This document shows, piece after piece, positions 43,792-52,630 of a DNA stretch of 64,000 nt; position 1 is the stretch's first letter; each line of letters starts with the position of its first letter. The notes under the pieces were generated by a model, which saw nothing but the letters and a program-made list of their open reading frames with translations, had not been told where the DNA came from and did not search any database. This DNA is from Kangiella profundi (GTDB lineage Bacteria > Pseudomonadota > Gammaproteobacteria > Enterobacterales > Kangiellaceae): contig NZ_CP025120.1 of NCBI RefSeq assembly GCF_002838765.1, positions 1,240,001 through 1,304,000 on the forward strand. The letters are read 5' to 3'. The position numbers and the translations under genes were made by a program.

Positions 43792-44130
43792 ATGAAACAA
43801 CTTATTAGCATTTTAGCAGCATTAGTAATTATCACGGGCAGCGCGCAAGTTTCAGCCCATGGCGGTGGTCATGGCATCATTAGTGATCAAGAAGCTGTAT
43901 TGGTAGCTGCTACAACGGTGAAAAAGATGACGTTTAAAGACTTTGGCTTCGACGTAGGAAAACTTGGAGACCAATGGAAAAGTATCAGTCAGGAAAATGT
44001 CACACTTATCGACATCATTGGTGGTAACTTTTTGCTTGAAGTAAAACACCCAGAGACATCAGAAACCATCTACATACAAGTTACAAAGAGTGGACAAGCT
44101 GTAGCCGCAACGGAATCGAAACCATCCTGA
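43792..44130 (+). CDS. Small periplasmic protein, probably DUF6488 family
   Basis: A 112-residue exported protein. The signal peptide ends ...QVSAHGGGHG, exposing a His/Gly-rich N-terminus suitable for metal binding. A small alpha/beta domain follows (VKKMTFKDFGFDVGKLGDQW; FLLEVKHPETSETIYIQV), PepSY-like in feel. It is last in the operon that begins at the BlaI gene, 12 bases after the previous gene. The DUF number is from memory. Confidence 0.68.
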   Translation: MKQLISILAALVIITGSAQVSAHGGGHGIISDQEAVLVAATTVKKMTFKDFGFDVGKLGDQWKSISQENVTLIDIIGGNFLLEVKHPETSETIYIQVTKSGQAVAATESKPS

Positions 44131-44843
44131 TGATTGAGTGAGGTGGCGTATCCTTGCTACCTATAAACTTCTTTAAATACTGTATATCCCATTATTATGA
44201 ATAATTAAAAAAGTTCGATATTACTGCAACGATTTAAAATTATTAGTGCACCAATTGTCGTCAACAATTAGAGTGATTTAATACAAAAATTCTATTTTCA
44301 CTACACAAAATTACTGTCCACGAAAGTGTGTAAAAAATTAATTTACAGACAGCAACGATCATAAAACAAAAACAATTGTGGCGGATTTTGTTATTCTGAA
44401 GGGGCACTTATGAGCTTTTATATATAGATGGGGCGGTTTAGGAATGAGGCTTTGTGGGGGCTGGTTCACTATTTGATAATTTGGTTTTTATACATATCGA
44501 ATTTTTTTTCTGGCGTCCCATACAGTACACTTAGCTGATTCTGGTAAAGATCTCAAGTTCTTTCTCTATTTCAATAGATACATCAGAAAATTACTCTTGT
44601 CAGCAAGAGTGGCGTTACCAGACATGAACCTAAAGAACGAAATAATGTCTCTTCGTTCCTGATCTTAATCAGTTATTGCGAATGAGTTGATCTAGATCAG
44701 TCTAAACGCATCAACATTACAGTCCTGCAATATTTGCGTAAGCCTTGTGTCATCTTCGTCTCGTTATCATAACTAAAGAACATTTCTGGTCTGTGATCCG
44801 AATCACTCTTGTAGATATTGATAATCAACTAAGGGGAAATCCC
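44131..44843. other. 713-base intergenic stretch with few signals
   Basis: No credible coding sequence. It is AT-rich. ACTCTTG/CAAGAGT (44593-44610) forms a 7-bp hairpin with a 4-base loop. An FNR-like box lies at 44687-44700, and AAGGGGAAA before 44844 is the ribosome site of the next gene. No recognisable terminator after the efflux operon. Confidence 0.6.
44687..44700 (+). promoter_or_regulatory. FNR-type box before the porin-cytochrome pair
   Basis: TTGATCTAGATCAG matches TTGAT-N4-ATCAA in all but the last base. It is ~150 bases upstream of the porin start. Confidence 0.5.
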
Positions 44844-46094
44844 ATGAAGAAAGCAAAACTTAAAGTGCATCTTATGGCACTAACGGCTGCAATACTGCCA
44901 GTTGCTGCTTATGCTGACAATGAAGACGACAATCTCAGGGAGCAGGTCGATGCACTTCAAAAGCAAGTTGAACGATTGGAAAACGCGGCGGCCACAAGGA
45001 ATACAGATTCGTCATTTCACATGGCAGGTTATGGATCGGTCGAGTACGCGGACTCGGATTCTGGTGTCGGTGCTTTTAACAAAGTAATGGTAGCCCCTAT
45101 CATACATTATACTTATCAAGACTGGTTGATGTTCGAGACAGAATTTGAGCTGTCAAATACTGCTGATGGTGGAACTGAGTTGGCATTGGAATATGCCTCT
45201 GTTGACCTGTTTCTAAACGACTCTGTTGCGCTTGTCGCGGGTAAATTTTTAAGCCCAATTGGACAATTTCGCCAAAATTTGCACCCTAGCTGGATCAATA
45301 AGGCAGTATCGGCGCCTGCCGGTTTTGGCCATGGTGGAGCCGCTCCACTAAGTGAGACGGGTTTGCAATTGCGTGGCGGTTTTCCTGTAGGTGAGATGCG
45401 TGCCAATTATGCTTTCTATATTGGAAATGGGCCCACTCTCGCCGCTGTAGTAGAGCAGCATGAAGGGGATTACGAACTCGCTATAGAGGAAGTAGAAACC
45501 GAAGGCCGTACCAATGACCCTGATGGGAAGAAATCATTTGGTGGCCGGTTTGGGTTTTTGCCATTTTCCGGTCTCGAAATTGGGATTTCTGCAGCTAAAG
45601 GTAAAGCCACTGTGACGGATGCTTTTGCGGGTGGACATGATGGGCCTGAGCTTGATATTGAATCATCGGGTGAGTTTGATTATGACGCTATAGGTGCCGA
45701 TTTTCGCTATGGCTGGAAGAACCTAGAGTTGCGAGGTGAATATATCAAAACCGAGATTGGTGAAGGTAGTGCTGGTGTTGCACTTCACAGCGATGACCTG
45801 CCTGAGGATTATTTAGGTCCTTCTGAGTTTGATGATGCTGAGGTTGGTGAATGGAAGGCTTGGTATCTGCAGGCGGCCTACAAAATTCCAACGACCCCCC
45901 TTGAAGTTGTTATTCGGACCAGCGAATTGCAGACGCCTCATTTTGGCGAAAATTACTCTCAACGGACAGTTGGATTGAATTACCTGTTTGCACCCCATGT
46001 TATCGCCAAGTTCAATTATGAAATGAAAGACTATGACTCATCAATCGCAGGTGAACAGGACACTGTGAAATTACAATTGGCTTACGGTTTTTAG
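44844..46094 (+). CDS. Outer-membrane porin-like protein with N-terminal coiled coil
   Basis: A 416-residue exported protein. The signal peptide is MKKAKLKVHLMALTAAILPV to Ala24. A short coiled coil follows (LREQVDALQKQVERLENAAA), as in OprO/OprP- and DcaP-like trimeric porins, then a beta-barrel ending in Phe. GKFLSPIGQFRQNLHPSW marks a conserved porin stretch. The frame is open 99 bases upstream, but the ATG at 44844 has AAGGGGA and starts the signal peptide. It is followed 12 bases later by a diheme cytochrome c gene, so the two form a unit. Confidence 0.78.
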   Translation: MKKAKLKVHLMALTAAILPVAAYADNEDDNLREQVDALQKQVERLENAAATRNTDSSFHMAGYGSVEYADSDSGVGAFNKVMVAPIIHYTYQDWLMFETEFELSNTADGGTELALEYASVDLFLNDSVALVAGKFLSPIGQFRQNLHPSWINKAVSAPAGFGHGGAAPLSETGLQLRGGFPVGEMRANYAFYIGNGPTLAAVVEQHEGDYELAIEEVETEGRTNDPDGKKSFGGRFGFLPFSGLEIGISAAKGKATVTDAFAGGHDGPELDIESSGEFDYDAIGADFRYGWKNLELRGEYIKTEIGEGSAGVALHSDDLPEDYLGPSEFDDAEVGEWKAWYLQAAYKIPTTPLEVVIRTSELQTPHFGENYSQRTVGLNYLFAPHVIAKFNYEMKDYDSSIAGEQDTVKLQLAYGF

Positions 46095-46106
46095 GAGAGA
46101 AGTGAA

Positions 46107-46709
46107 ATGAATATTAGTAAAAGTATGAAATATGATCTTTTTGTTGCCAGTATTGCGGCTTTGTTCCTGGCTGTAAGCATCATTACACCGACGCATGCTA
46201 AAGCAAACAATGATGCTGTAAAGGGTGCCCAAAAATGGGCGGATAATTGTGCTCGGTGTCATAACATGCGTGATCCGAAGGAGTTATCGGATGAGTACTG
46301 GGAAACTACTGTCAATCACATGCGTATTCGAGCCGGTTTAACGGGGCAGGATGCACGAGATATTCTTGCTTTCCTGCAAGCATCTAACACGCCACCTGAA
46401 AAGGAAATATCAAAGCCCGTATCTATAAATCAGATTAGCTCAAAACTATCTGGTGAAGAAGTCTACAAAAGTTCTTGTATCGCATGTCATGGCAGCGACG
46501 GCAAGGGTGCTTTGCCTGGCACACCGGATTTCACCAACGCCAAAGGCCCATTGAACAAAAATGATGAAGAACTGTTAAGCAACATGATTAACGGGTTTCA
46601 GAGTCCTGGTTCGCCCATGGCCATGCCACCTCGTGGCGGTAACGCTAGTTTGACTGATGCCGACGTCAAAGCTGTTCTTGGCTATATTCGAGCCACCTTC
46701 GGTAAATAG
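46107..46709 (+). CDS. Exported diheme cytochrome c
   Basis: A 200-residue exported protein. The signal sequence runs to about Ala31. Two haem sites: Cys48-AR-Cys51-His52 and Cys124-IA-Cys127-His128. The second domain is a class I cytochrome c (GEEVYKSSCIACHGSDGKGA, Met ligand probably in SPMAMPPRGG). The first domain is shorter (MRDPKELSDEYWETTVNHMR) with possible ligand His71 or Met72. It likely carries electrons in the periplasm; the partner enzyme is not visible. Co-transcribed with the porin. Confidence 0.85.
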   Translation: MNISKSMKYDLFVASIAALFLAVSIITPTHAKANNDAVKGAQKWADNCARCHNMRDPKELSDEYWETTVNHMRIRAGLTGQDARDILAFLQASNTPPEKEISKPVSINQISSKLSGEEVYKSSCIACHGSDGKGALPGTPDFTNAKGPLNKNDEELLSNMINGFQSPGSPMAMPPRGGNASLTDADVKAVLGYIRATFGK

Positions 46710-46728
46710 TGTTTTAAATTTTATGCCT

Positions 46729-46756
46729 AAAGTGCCCTGTGTCAGCTGGGCACTTT
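46729..46756 (+). terminator. Probable terminator after cytochrome c gene
   Basis: AAAGTGCCC and GGGCACTTT form a 9-bp perfect stem with a 10-base loop, then GCTCATTTTA. Good stem, weak T-tract. Confidence 0.6.
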
Positions 46757-47328
46757 GCTCATTTTATCTTTTCTGAGCCTTATTCTTTCTCGTGTAGGTG
46801 CCTATGGCTTACTGACTTTTGCACCCGATGAGTAATAGGATTGTAGATCCTTGAGTGTTTCCCGTAAACGGCATTGATTTTTGATGTTAGCGATGCTCAC
46901 CTTTGGAATTTCACCTAGGCTAACGAATTGATCTAATCGTTGAGTGGTCTTCATCTGAACCATTAACCTCAAAGTGATGCACTCGACAGTTTATAGTGGC
47001 GCAGTGCAAATCGTTTCTCTTTGGGGCGGCGTATAGACCCCTTCAACTACTCTTGGGTTATATCCGATTTTATCCGTGGATAGGCTATCTGGTAGATGAG
47101 GTCCATTAACTCAATTTTCCTTTGTTGACAGCATCAATGCGTGGTTCTGGTTACGTCTTTTAGCAGTCATTGGGAACCCTTGAGTCCAGTCTCGTGAGCA
47201 ATTTCGATAACGATGTTTTATGAGTGTATTTGACTTTCTTTAGCCGCATGGCGCGGATTATATTAATTAGACGCTATTACAATAACAATTGGACGTTAAT
47301 TAATTACTTTATTAGACGAGAACCATTC
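46757..47328. other. Non-coding or decayed DNA at the left edge of the metal island
   Basis: No gene could be supported. On the minus strand a 53-residue frame (46963-46802, beginning MVQMKTTQRLDQFV) is open and sounds protein-like, but its upstream frame is broken by stops and I do not recognise it; it may be the tail of a decayed gene. The stretch ends at the start of a broken ATPase gene. Confidence 0.5.
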
Positions 47329-48173
47329 ATGTACCGACGATTTTCTGAAATTGATGTCTAAGAGGCTCAGAGCAAAATCCAGCAGTCTTAGTGATGGGGC
47401 CTAGTCAGGTGGGTAAAACCACCCTAGTTAAGGGGCTTATCGAGGAAATTGCGTTGAAGACATGGAATACATCACGTTGGACGACTAGGCTAAGTTCGAG
47501 ACCGTCCAAGCTGATCCCGTCGGATTTATTTGCAATTTGCTGCCAAAACGCATTGCACTCGACGAGGTTCAACGCCTGCCAGAGCTGTTCGTCTCTATCA
47601 AGCAGGCTGTGGACGAGCCGCGGACGATTGGACGATTTGTTCTGACAGGTCTCGACAATTCCTTGTTCTTGCCCGGGCTATTATTTTCACTGGCCAGTCC
47701 GAATGGACTCGGTACGACTGATAAAACTTTCAGACTGTTAGTTTCAGACGCATAGCTCTAGTTTTCTAGTCAAACTGCTGAACCAGGAAGCGCCTTTGAG
47801 CCATAACTTACACGTGCGGTTCGTGGCCTGACCTGGTAACGCCTGCTTAAGCAGCCAGGTGATTTAGGTTTAATGTTGGAATCTTTTGTCTACAACGAAT
47901 AACGCAAACAGTTCGTTCGGATCGTGGAGTAGTTGAACTGCTGCCGTTACTGGGACAAGGGTAAGGTGGAGGTTGATGTGATCATCTAGAACGCCACTGG
48001 TGACTGTTTTACCGTTGAGATCAAGGCAGTAGCAACGTTTAGCGTAAGATATTTTACCGGACTGAAACATTTTCAATCAGTGGCTGGAGACCGCTTCAAA
48101 ATGGGTGTTCTGTTTTACAACGGATATCACACGGTGGATTTTTGGTGACAATCTTTATGCGGTACCACTGTGA
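47329..48173 (+). pseudogene. Broken AAA (DUF4143-type) ATPase
   Basis: Remains of a protein of the family MxxRxxE...GPRQVGKTTL. Reading pieces in order across frames: MYRRFSEID (47329), then the Walker A GPSQVGKTTLVKGL (~47397), then the Walker B-like IALDEVQRLPELF with GRFVLTGLDN (~47545-47660), then a C-terminal nuclease-like DUF4143 part (LESFVYNE... VLFYNG) ending FGDNLYAVPL with a stop at 48171. Several stops and frameshifts, and an internal deletion between the LLFSLA segment and LESFVYNE, show it is dead. Such ATPases are common scattered accessory genes. It lies at the junction between chromosomal-type DNA and the copper island. Confidence 0.75.
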
Positions 48174-48423
48174 ACCCTTTGGGTATAACATGAACATAAG
48201 TTATGTTAATGACGATATTGTAATTTAAGCGTCATTTATCTGTCAGGATTATAGCTTGATAATATTACTACTAGAGTTTAGTCTTCAACATTTCGCACGA
48301 TCAAGTTTTACAACTTAGAGATGATGAAATGCTAAACTCATTAATTAATCTCAACGTTGATCAAAGAATTGAAGATCCAAGCAAAGCAGAATAACCTGAT
48401 GTAATTAGCGGTATAATTATTTT

Positions 48424-48795
48424 ATGCGATTTAACAAATTGGGACTTTACATAGCAATTTTCGCGTTACTGGCTTTTACCAGCCAGTGGTTTGCTGTTGT
48501 GAAATTGCCCTGCGAACAGATGAATCATCATTCCACCGCTCCTGCAATGGTAGAAACAACGGATATTGCGCATATGGATCATCTGGTCCACGCCGGAGCT
48601 GAGAATGCTGGTGCGAGTGGCTGTTGCAATCAGAATGATTGCTCCCAGATGAACTGTATTTCTGCAAGTGTAGCGGGTGTAAGCACACAGTCTCCGTTTT
48701 CCGTTCAATTTTCTCAAACACTTAATGCAGAATATTCGGTTTCCCTCCTTACTCAGAACATTACCTCGCTATTCCGTCCCCCCATTTCACGCTGA
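48424..48795 (+). CDS. Small exported Cys/His/Met-rich protein (CopL/DUF2946-like)
   Basis: A 123-residue exported protein. A hydrophobic N-terminus (LGLYIAIFALLAFTSQ) precedes a mature part with clustered metal-type residues: CEQMNHH, HMDHLVH, GCCNQNDCSQMNC. Its place at the head of a cus operon fits CopL-like leader proteins of copper islands. No enzymatic motif. Copper binding is inferred from composition. It is separated by 135 bases from the next gene. Confidence 0.65.
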   Translation: MRFNKLGLYIAIFALLAFTSQWFAVVKLPCEQMNHHSTAPAMVETTDIAHMDHLVHAGAENAGASGCCNQNDCSQMNCISASVAGVSTQSPFSVQFSQTLNAEYSVSLLTQNITSLFRPPISR

Positions 48796-48930
48796 CATAG
48801 GGTCGGTACGCCTAAAATTCGGGCTTCTGACTATTTTTTAAGCGGGAGTCAGCAAAACTCCCAACACATTTATTTTAAACGCATGAGCACCACTGAATGC
48901 GCTCATCGCGTCTCGTGATTAGGAGTCACC

Positions 48931-49431
48931 ATGAAACCTTTACCTGATTATCTGCGCCATATTGCGCTGATTGTTTCTCTGTTGTTCCTCGCCGCTTGTT
49001 CGGAAGGCGAAGAACATGCCGCTAAAACCGCATCAATTGCCACACTGGATGTTTATAAAAGTCGCACCTGTCAGTGCTGCCAGCAATGGGTCCAGCACAT
49101 GGAAGACGCCGGCTTTGAGGCCAAAATTCACCACCCGGCAGATTTGAATCGCATTAAAGCCGATCATGGCATTGCACCCAAATACCAGTCCTGCCATACG
49201 GCGGTGACGAGTGACGGCTATGTGTTCGAAGGTCATATCCCCGCACACTTCGTTCAGCAGTTTCTGGAAAATCCATCGGAGGGTTCCATTGGCCTGAGCG
49301 TGCCGGGCATGCCTGTGGGCAGCCCCGGGATGGAAATGGGCAACAAATTTATGCCTTACCAAGTGTGGTTGCTTAAAAATGATGGTTCAGCAGAAGTGTT
49401 TGCTTCAGTGAACAGTCGCGATCAGCAATAG
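48931..49431 (+). CDS. DUF411 lipoprotein
   Basis: A 166-residue predicted lipoprotein: lipobox LAAC with the lipid cysteine at 23. The DUF411 domain (~38-155) has a thioredoxin-like start DVYKSRTCQCCQQW with Cys47, Cys49 and Cys50, then YQSCHTAV and GHIPAHFVQQFL, and GLSVPGMPVGSPGME. DUF411 genes are common in copper/silver islands; their role is probably periplasmic copper binding or thiol chemistry. It lies 12 bases before cusC. Confidence 0.88.
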   Translation: MKPLPDYLRHIALIVSLLFLAACSEGEEHAAKTASIATLDVYKSRTCQCCQQWVQHMEDAGFEAKIHHPADLNRIKADHGIAPKYQSCHTAVTSDGYVFEGHIPAHFVQQFLENPSEGSIGLSVPGMPVGSPGMEMGNKFMPYQVWLLKNDGSAEVFASVNSRDQQ

Positions 49432-49442
49432 GACGTATCACG

Positions 49443-50801
49443 ATGAACATTCAACGGCGTTTTTTATTATTGTTTTTGTTGGTGGGGCTTCCTGCTTTTG
49501 CCCAAGAAAAAGTTGCCCAAGAACAATTTACTCAAATACAGCTTCCTCAAAGCAAGTCCAATACCTTGACTTTGGAGTCGGCAATTGCGAAGGCGATTAC
49601 CTCCGACCCCTGGTTAAACGGCAGTCACTCCCGAGAAGAAGCACTGACCAATGAATCCATTTCCGCCTCAACCCTGCCTGATCCCAAGGTCAGTCTGATG
49701 GCGGCTAACTTCCCGACCGATAGTTTCGATATTAATCAGGAGCCTATGACACAGCTGACTGTGGGTGTTAGTCAGATGTTTCCACGCGGAGATAGTCTGG
49801 CGTTAACGAGCCGCCAGAAGCAGGAGTTGGCGGCCCAGGAACCTTTACTCAGACAGGACCGTCAGGACAAAGTGACAGTGACAGTTACTCAGTTATGGCT
49901 GGACGCATACCGGGCGCAGGAAAGTATCCGTTTGATTGAACAGGATCGCTCACTGTTTGAACATCTGGTGGATGCCACCAAAGCTAGCTATTCCTCCGCA
50001 CTGGGCCGCGCCCGCCAGCAGGATATTATCCGGGCACAACTGGAACTCACCCGGCTGGATGATCGATTGACGATGCTGCGACAACAACTGGAATCCGCCC
50101 AGCAGCGACTCTCCGAGTGGATTGGTGGTCAAGCCAGTCTGCCGTTGGCGCGAACCTTATCCAGCAAATTGGGTGAGGAGCCAACTTTAGTCATGAGTAA
50201 GCCTAGAAATGATCGCTGGCTCTATGAACAGATCAATCGGCATCCCCTGTTATTGGCCTTTGACCAGCGTATCGAGGCCATGCAGACCGGGGTTAAGTTG
50301 GCCCAGCAAAAGTACAAGCCCGAGTGGGGCCTTACCGCCCAGTACGGCTACCGGGACGATGACCCCATGGGCCGTGATCGCGCCGATTTGTTCTCGGTTG
50401 GCGTCACATTTGATCTGCCGATTTTTACAGGCAATAGGCAAGATAAGGACGTCAGTGCAGCTACCTCCCGAGTCGAGGAAGTTCGAACGGACAAGTTGCT
50501 GATGGCGCGAAAACTGATGGCGCAACTGGACACAATACTCGTGCAAATACAGCGCCTGAATGAGCGCCGCGCACTCTACGATCAGCAGCTACTGCCGCAA
50601 ATGGCGGAACAGGCTGAAGCCTCCCTGACTGCCTATAACAACGACGATGGTGACTTTGCTGAAGCGGTGCGAGCCCGCATTGCCGAGCTAAACGCCAAAA
50701 TCGATTTCCTGACCATCAATGTCGACCGACTCAAAGCCATTGCTGAATTGAACTATCTCTTGCCGCAAAGCAGTCCCCTGCAACAAACGGCAACCGACTG
50801 A
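49443..50801 (+). CDS. cusC: Copper/silver efflux outer-membrane factor CusC-like (TolC family)
   Basis: A 452-residue TolC-family protein with a signal peptide (RRFLLLFLLVGLPAFAQ). Two TolC repeats are visible (LESAIAKAITSDPWL; then coiled-coil helices with QQDIIRAQLELTRL). It has no lipobox, so it is not a lipoprotein like E. coli CusC. It starts 12 bases after the DUF411 stop and is followed 13 bases later by cusB. Assigned to the CusCBA complex by context. Confidence 0.85.
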   Translation: MNIQRRFLLLFLLVGLPAFAQEKVAQEQFTQIQLPQSKSNTLTLESAIAKAITSDPWLNGSHSREEALTNESISASTLPDPKVSLMAANFPTDSFDINQEPMTQLTVGVSQMFPRGDSLALTSRQKQELAAQEPLLRQDRQDKVTVTVTQLWLDAYRAQESIRLIEQDRSLFEHLVDATKASYSSALGRARQQDIIRAQLELTRLDDRLTMLRQQLESAQQRLSEWIGGQASLPLARTLSSKLGEEPTLVMSKPRNDRWLYEQINRHPLLLAFDQRIEAMQTGVKLAQQKYKPEWGLTAQYGYRDDDPMGRDRADLFSVGVTFDLPIFTGNRQDKDVSAATSRVEEVRTDKLLMARKLMAQLDTILVQIQRLNERRALYDQQLLPQMAEQAEASLTAYNNDDGDFAEAVRARIAELNAKIDFLTINVDRLKAIAELNYLLPQSSPLQQTATD

Positions 50802-50813
50802 AGGAATGACCCC

Positions 50814-52409
50814 ATGAAGATTCAATTGAATAAATCATTTTTCATTACCGTTGCGTTGCTGATTGCGACAGCAATCATTGCTTATTACTCAGCGTCCTGG
50901 AGTAGGCCGGTGGCGGGAGATGCTGGTGATGTCACTGCCAAAAATGAACCACTATACTGGGTCGCGCCGATGGACCCTAATTACAAGCGTGATAAACCAG
51001 GTAAATCCCCCATGGGGATGGACCTGATTCCGGTGTACGAAGAAGCTGGCGGTGATCAAGAGATTGGCACCGTCTCCATTTCGCCGGATGTGGTCAATAA
51101 CCTTGGCGTACGCACGGCACCCGTTACCCGCGGCCAGATGGACGTGTCGGTCAATACCGTGGGTTATGTGCAGTACGACGAAGATCGTTTGATAGATATT
51201 CACCCACGGGTGGAGGGTTGGATCGAAAAACTCTACGTCAAAGCCTCTGGTGATCCAGTGCAGCAGGGGGCGCCTCTCTATGCGCTTTACTCACCGACAC
51301 TGGTTAATGCGCAGGAGGAATTACTCTTGGCACTAAAGCGCAATAACGCCACGCTGATTGAAGCCGCTAAGGAGCGTCTTGCATCCCTGCAGGTGCCGGA
51401 ATCAGAAATCAACCGACTGACAAAATCCGGCAAGGTGAGCCAGACCATCACCATCACAGCACCGCAATCTGGCGTGCTGGACAACCTCATGGCGCGCGAA
51501 GGCATGTTTGTAAAACCCGGCATGGAAATCATGGCGATCGGTCAGTTGGAGCATATCTGGGTGATTGGTGAAGTCTTTGAGCGACAAGCTTCCCTGGTGC
51601 AGATGGGTGATCGAGTGCATATGCAGTTGGGTTATTTACCGGGGCGTGAGTGGCAGGGCCAGGTCGACTATGTCTACCCGAGCCTTAACACCACGACTCG
51701 CACGGCTCAGGTAAGAGTGCATTTTGACAATCCCGACGGCTTTCTGAAACCGGGTATGTTTGCGCAGATGCGCATTGATGCGGAGCCCATGGATAACACC
51801 TTGTTAATTCCGCGGGAGGCTTTGATTCGTACCGGTAGTCAATCCCGTGTTGTGCTGGCCAAGGGTGAAGGCCGATTTAAATCCGTTGCTGTGCGGGTTG
51901 GGCATATCACTGATGATCACGCGGAAATCCTGTCGGGGCTTGATGAGGGCGACCGCATTGTGACGTCAGCACAATTTCTGATTGATTCCGAGTCCAGCAA
52001 AACCTCGGACTTTCGGCGCATGGATCATGGTTCGGATGATAAGGCTGAGACTGCGGCACCCACATCGGTCTGGGTCGGCGCACGTATTAAAAGCCTGATG
52101 GCCGAGCACCGGATGCTGACGCTGGCGCATGATGCCATCGATGACTGGCAATGGCCCGCCATGACCATGGATTTTACCGCTGCGAACGAGGTAGATCTCG
52201 AAGGGCTTGAGCCAGGCATGACGCTGCATGTAGAGGTTACAAGAGAGGGCGACAACAACTACGTGATCAGTCAAATCCATCGACCCGATGCGGTTACTGA
52301 TGACATGCCGATGGCCGATGGTGATCCCATGACATGCCGATGGCCGATGGTGATCCCTCTATTAGCTCCGATGATTTGGAAATGGATCACGGTCAACATC
52401 AATCCATGA
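50814..52409 (+). CDS. cusB: CusB-like RND adaptor with CusF-type domain; C-terminus altered by frameshift
   Basis: A 531-residue adaptor as read. One N-terminal membrane helix (10-25). A heavy-metal-binding domain at 47-76 (YWVAPMDPNYKRDKPGKSPM). Then the hairpin, lipoyl and barrel domains (residues ~110-410) and a CusF-like copper-binding domain at ~425-495 (WPAMTMDF carries the Trp and Met ligands). After residue 505 a tandem 29-bp duplication shifts the frame, replacing the original tail with 26 unrelated residues ending at 52409. The original tail, an MNHED repeat running to 52630 and overlapping the cusA start, is left in another frame. The conserved domains remain complete, so the pump adaptor may still work. 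Confidence 0.88.
   Translation: MKIQLNKSFFITVALLIATAIIAYYSASWSRPVAGDAGDVTAKNEPLYWVAPMDPNYKRDKPGKSPMGMDLIPVYEEAGGDQEIGTVSISPDVVNNLGVRTAPVTRGQMDVSVNTVGYVQYDEDRLIDIHPRVEGWIEKLYVKASGDPVQQGAPLYALYSPTLVNAQEELLLALKRNNATLIEAAKERLASLQVPESEINRLTKSGKVSQTITITAPQSGVLDNLMAREGMFVKPGMEIMAIGQLEHIWVIGEVFERQASLVQMGDRVHMQLGYLPGREWQGQVDYVYPSLNTTTRTAQVRVHFDNPDGFLKPGMFAQMRIDAEPMDNTLLIPREALIRTGSQSRVVLAKGEGRFKSVAVRVGHITDDHAEILSGLDEGDRIVTSAQFLIDSESSKTSDFRRMDHGSDDKAETAAPTSVWVGARIKSLMAEHRMLTLAHDAIDDWQWPAMTMDFTAANEVDLEGLEPGMTLHVEVTREGDNNYVISQIHRPDAVTDDMPMADGDPMTCRWPMVIPLLAPMIWKWITVNINP
52300..52357 (+). repeat. 29-bp tandem duplication causing a frameshift in cusB
   Basis: Two exact copies, 52300-52328 and 52329-52357, of a unit beginning ATGACATGCCGATGG and ending GGTGATCCC. 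29 is not a multiple of 3, so one extra copy shifts the cusB frame. Deleting one copy restores a continuous frame to 52630. Confidence 0.93.
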
Positions 52410-52630
52410 ACCATGAGGACATGAACCATGAGGACATGAACCATGAGGACATGAACCATGAGGACATGAACCATGAGGACATGAACCATGAGGACATGAA
52501 CCATGAAGACATGAACCATGAGGACATGAACCATGAGGACATGAACCATGAGGACATGAACCATGAGGACATGAACCACGGCTCGATGAATATGGAACAC
52601 AGTCAGCATACCCGGGAGGGCAAGTCATGA
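52334..52630 (+). other. Detached Met/His-rich tail of CusB
   Basis: In the frame shared with the second duplication copy, the sequence reads MPMADGDPSISSDD, then LEMDHGQHQS, eleven MNHED repeats, and [23 protein letters not shown]. It runs into the cusA start with an ATGA overlap. No ribosome site of its own is evident at 52334, so it is probably not translated unless the duplication is lost. The composition (Met and His every few residues) is that of a copper/silver-binding sponge. Confidence 0.75.
52406..52570 (+). repeat. Eleven 15-bp repeats encoding MNHED
   Basis: Unit ATGAACCATGAGGAC repeated 11 times in frame; one unit has GAA for GAG. Perfect tandem repeats of this size expand and contract easily by slippage. 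Each unit is a whole number of codons, so changes alter tail length only. Confidence 0.95.

Noticed and set aside
46802..46963. 53-residue minus-strand gene
   Set aside because: Short, unrecognised, no clear ribosome site and located in decayed DNA; not listed as a gene.
47391..47755. Separate small genes of 60-85 residues in the 47.4-47.8 kb region
   Set aside because: They are frame fragments of one broken ATPase.
52406..52570. CRISPR-like tandem array
   Set aside because: Units are adjacent without unique spacers and encode a peptide repeat in frame.
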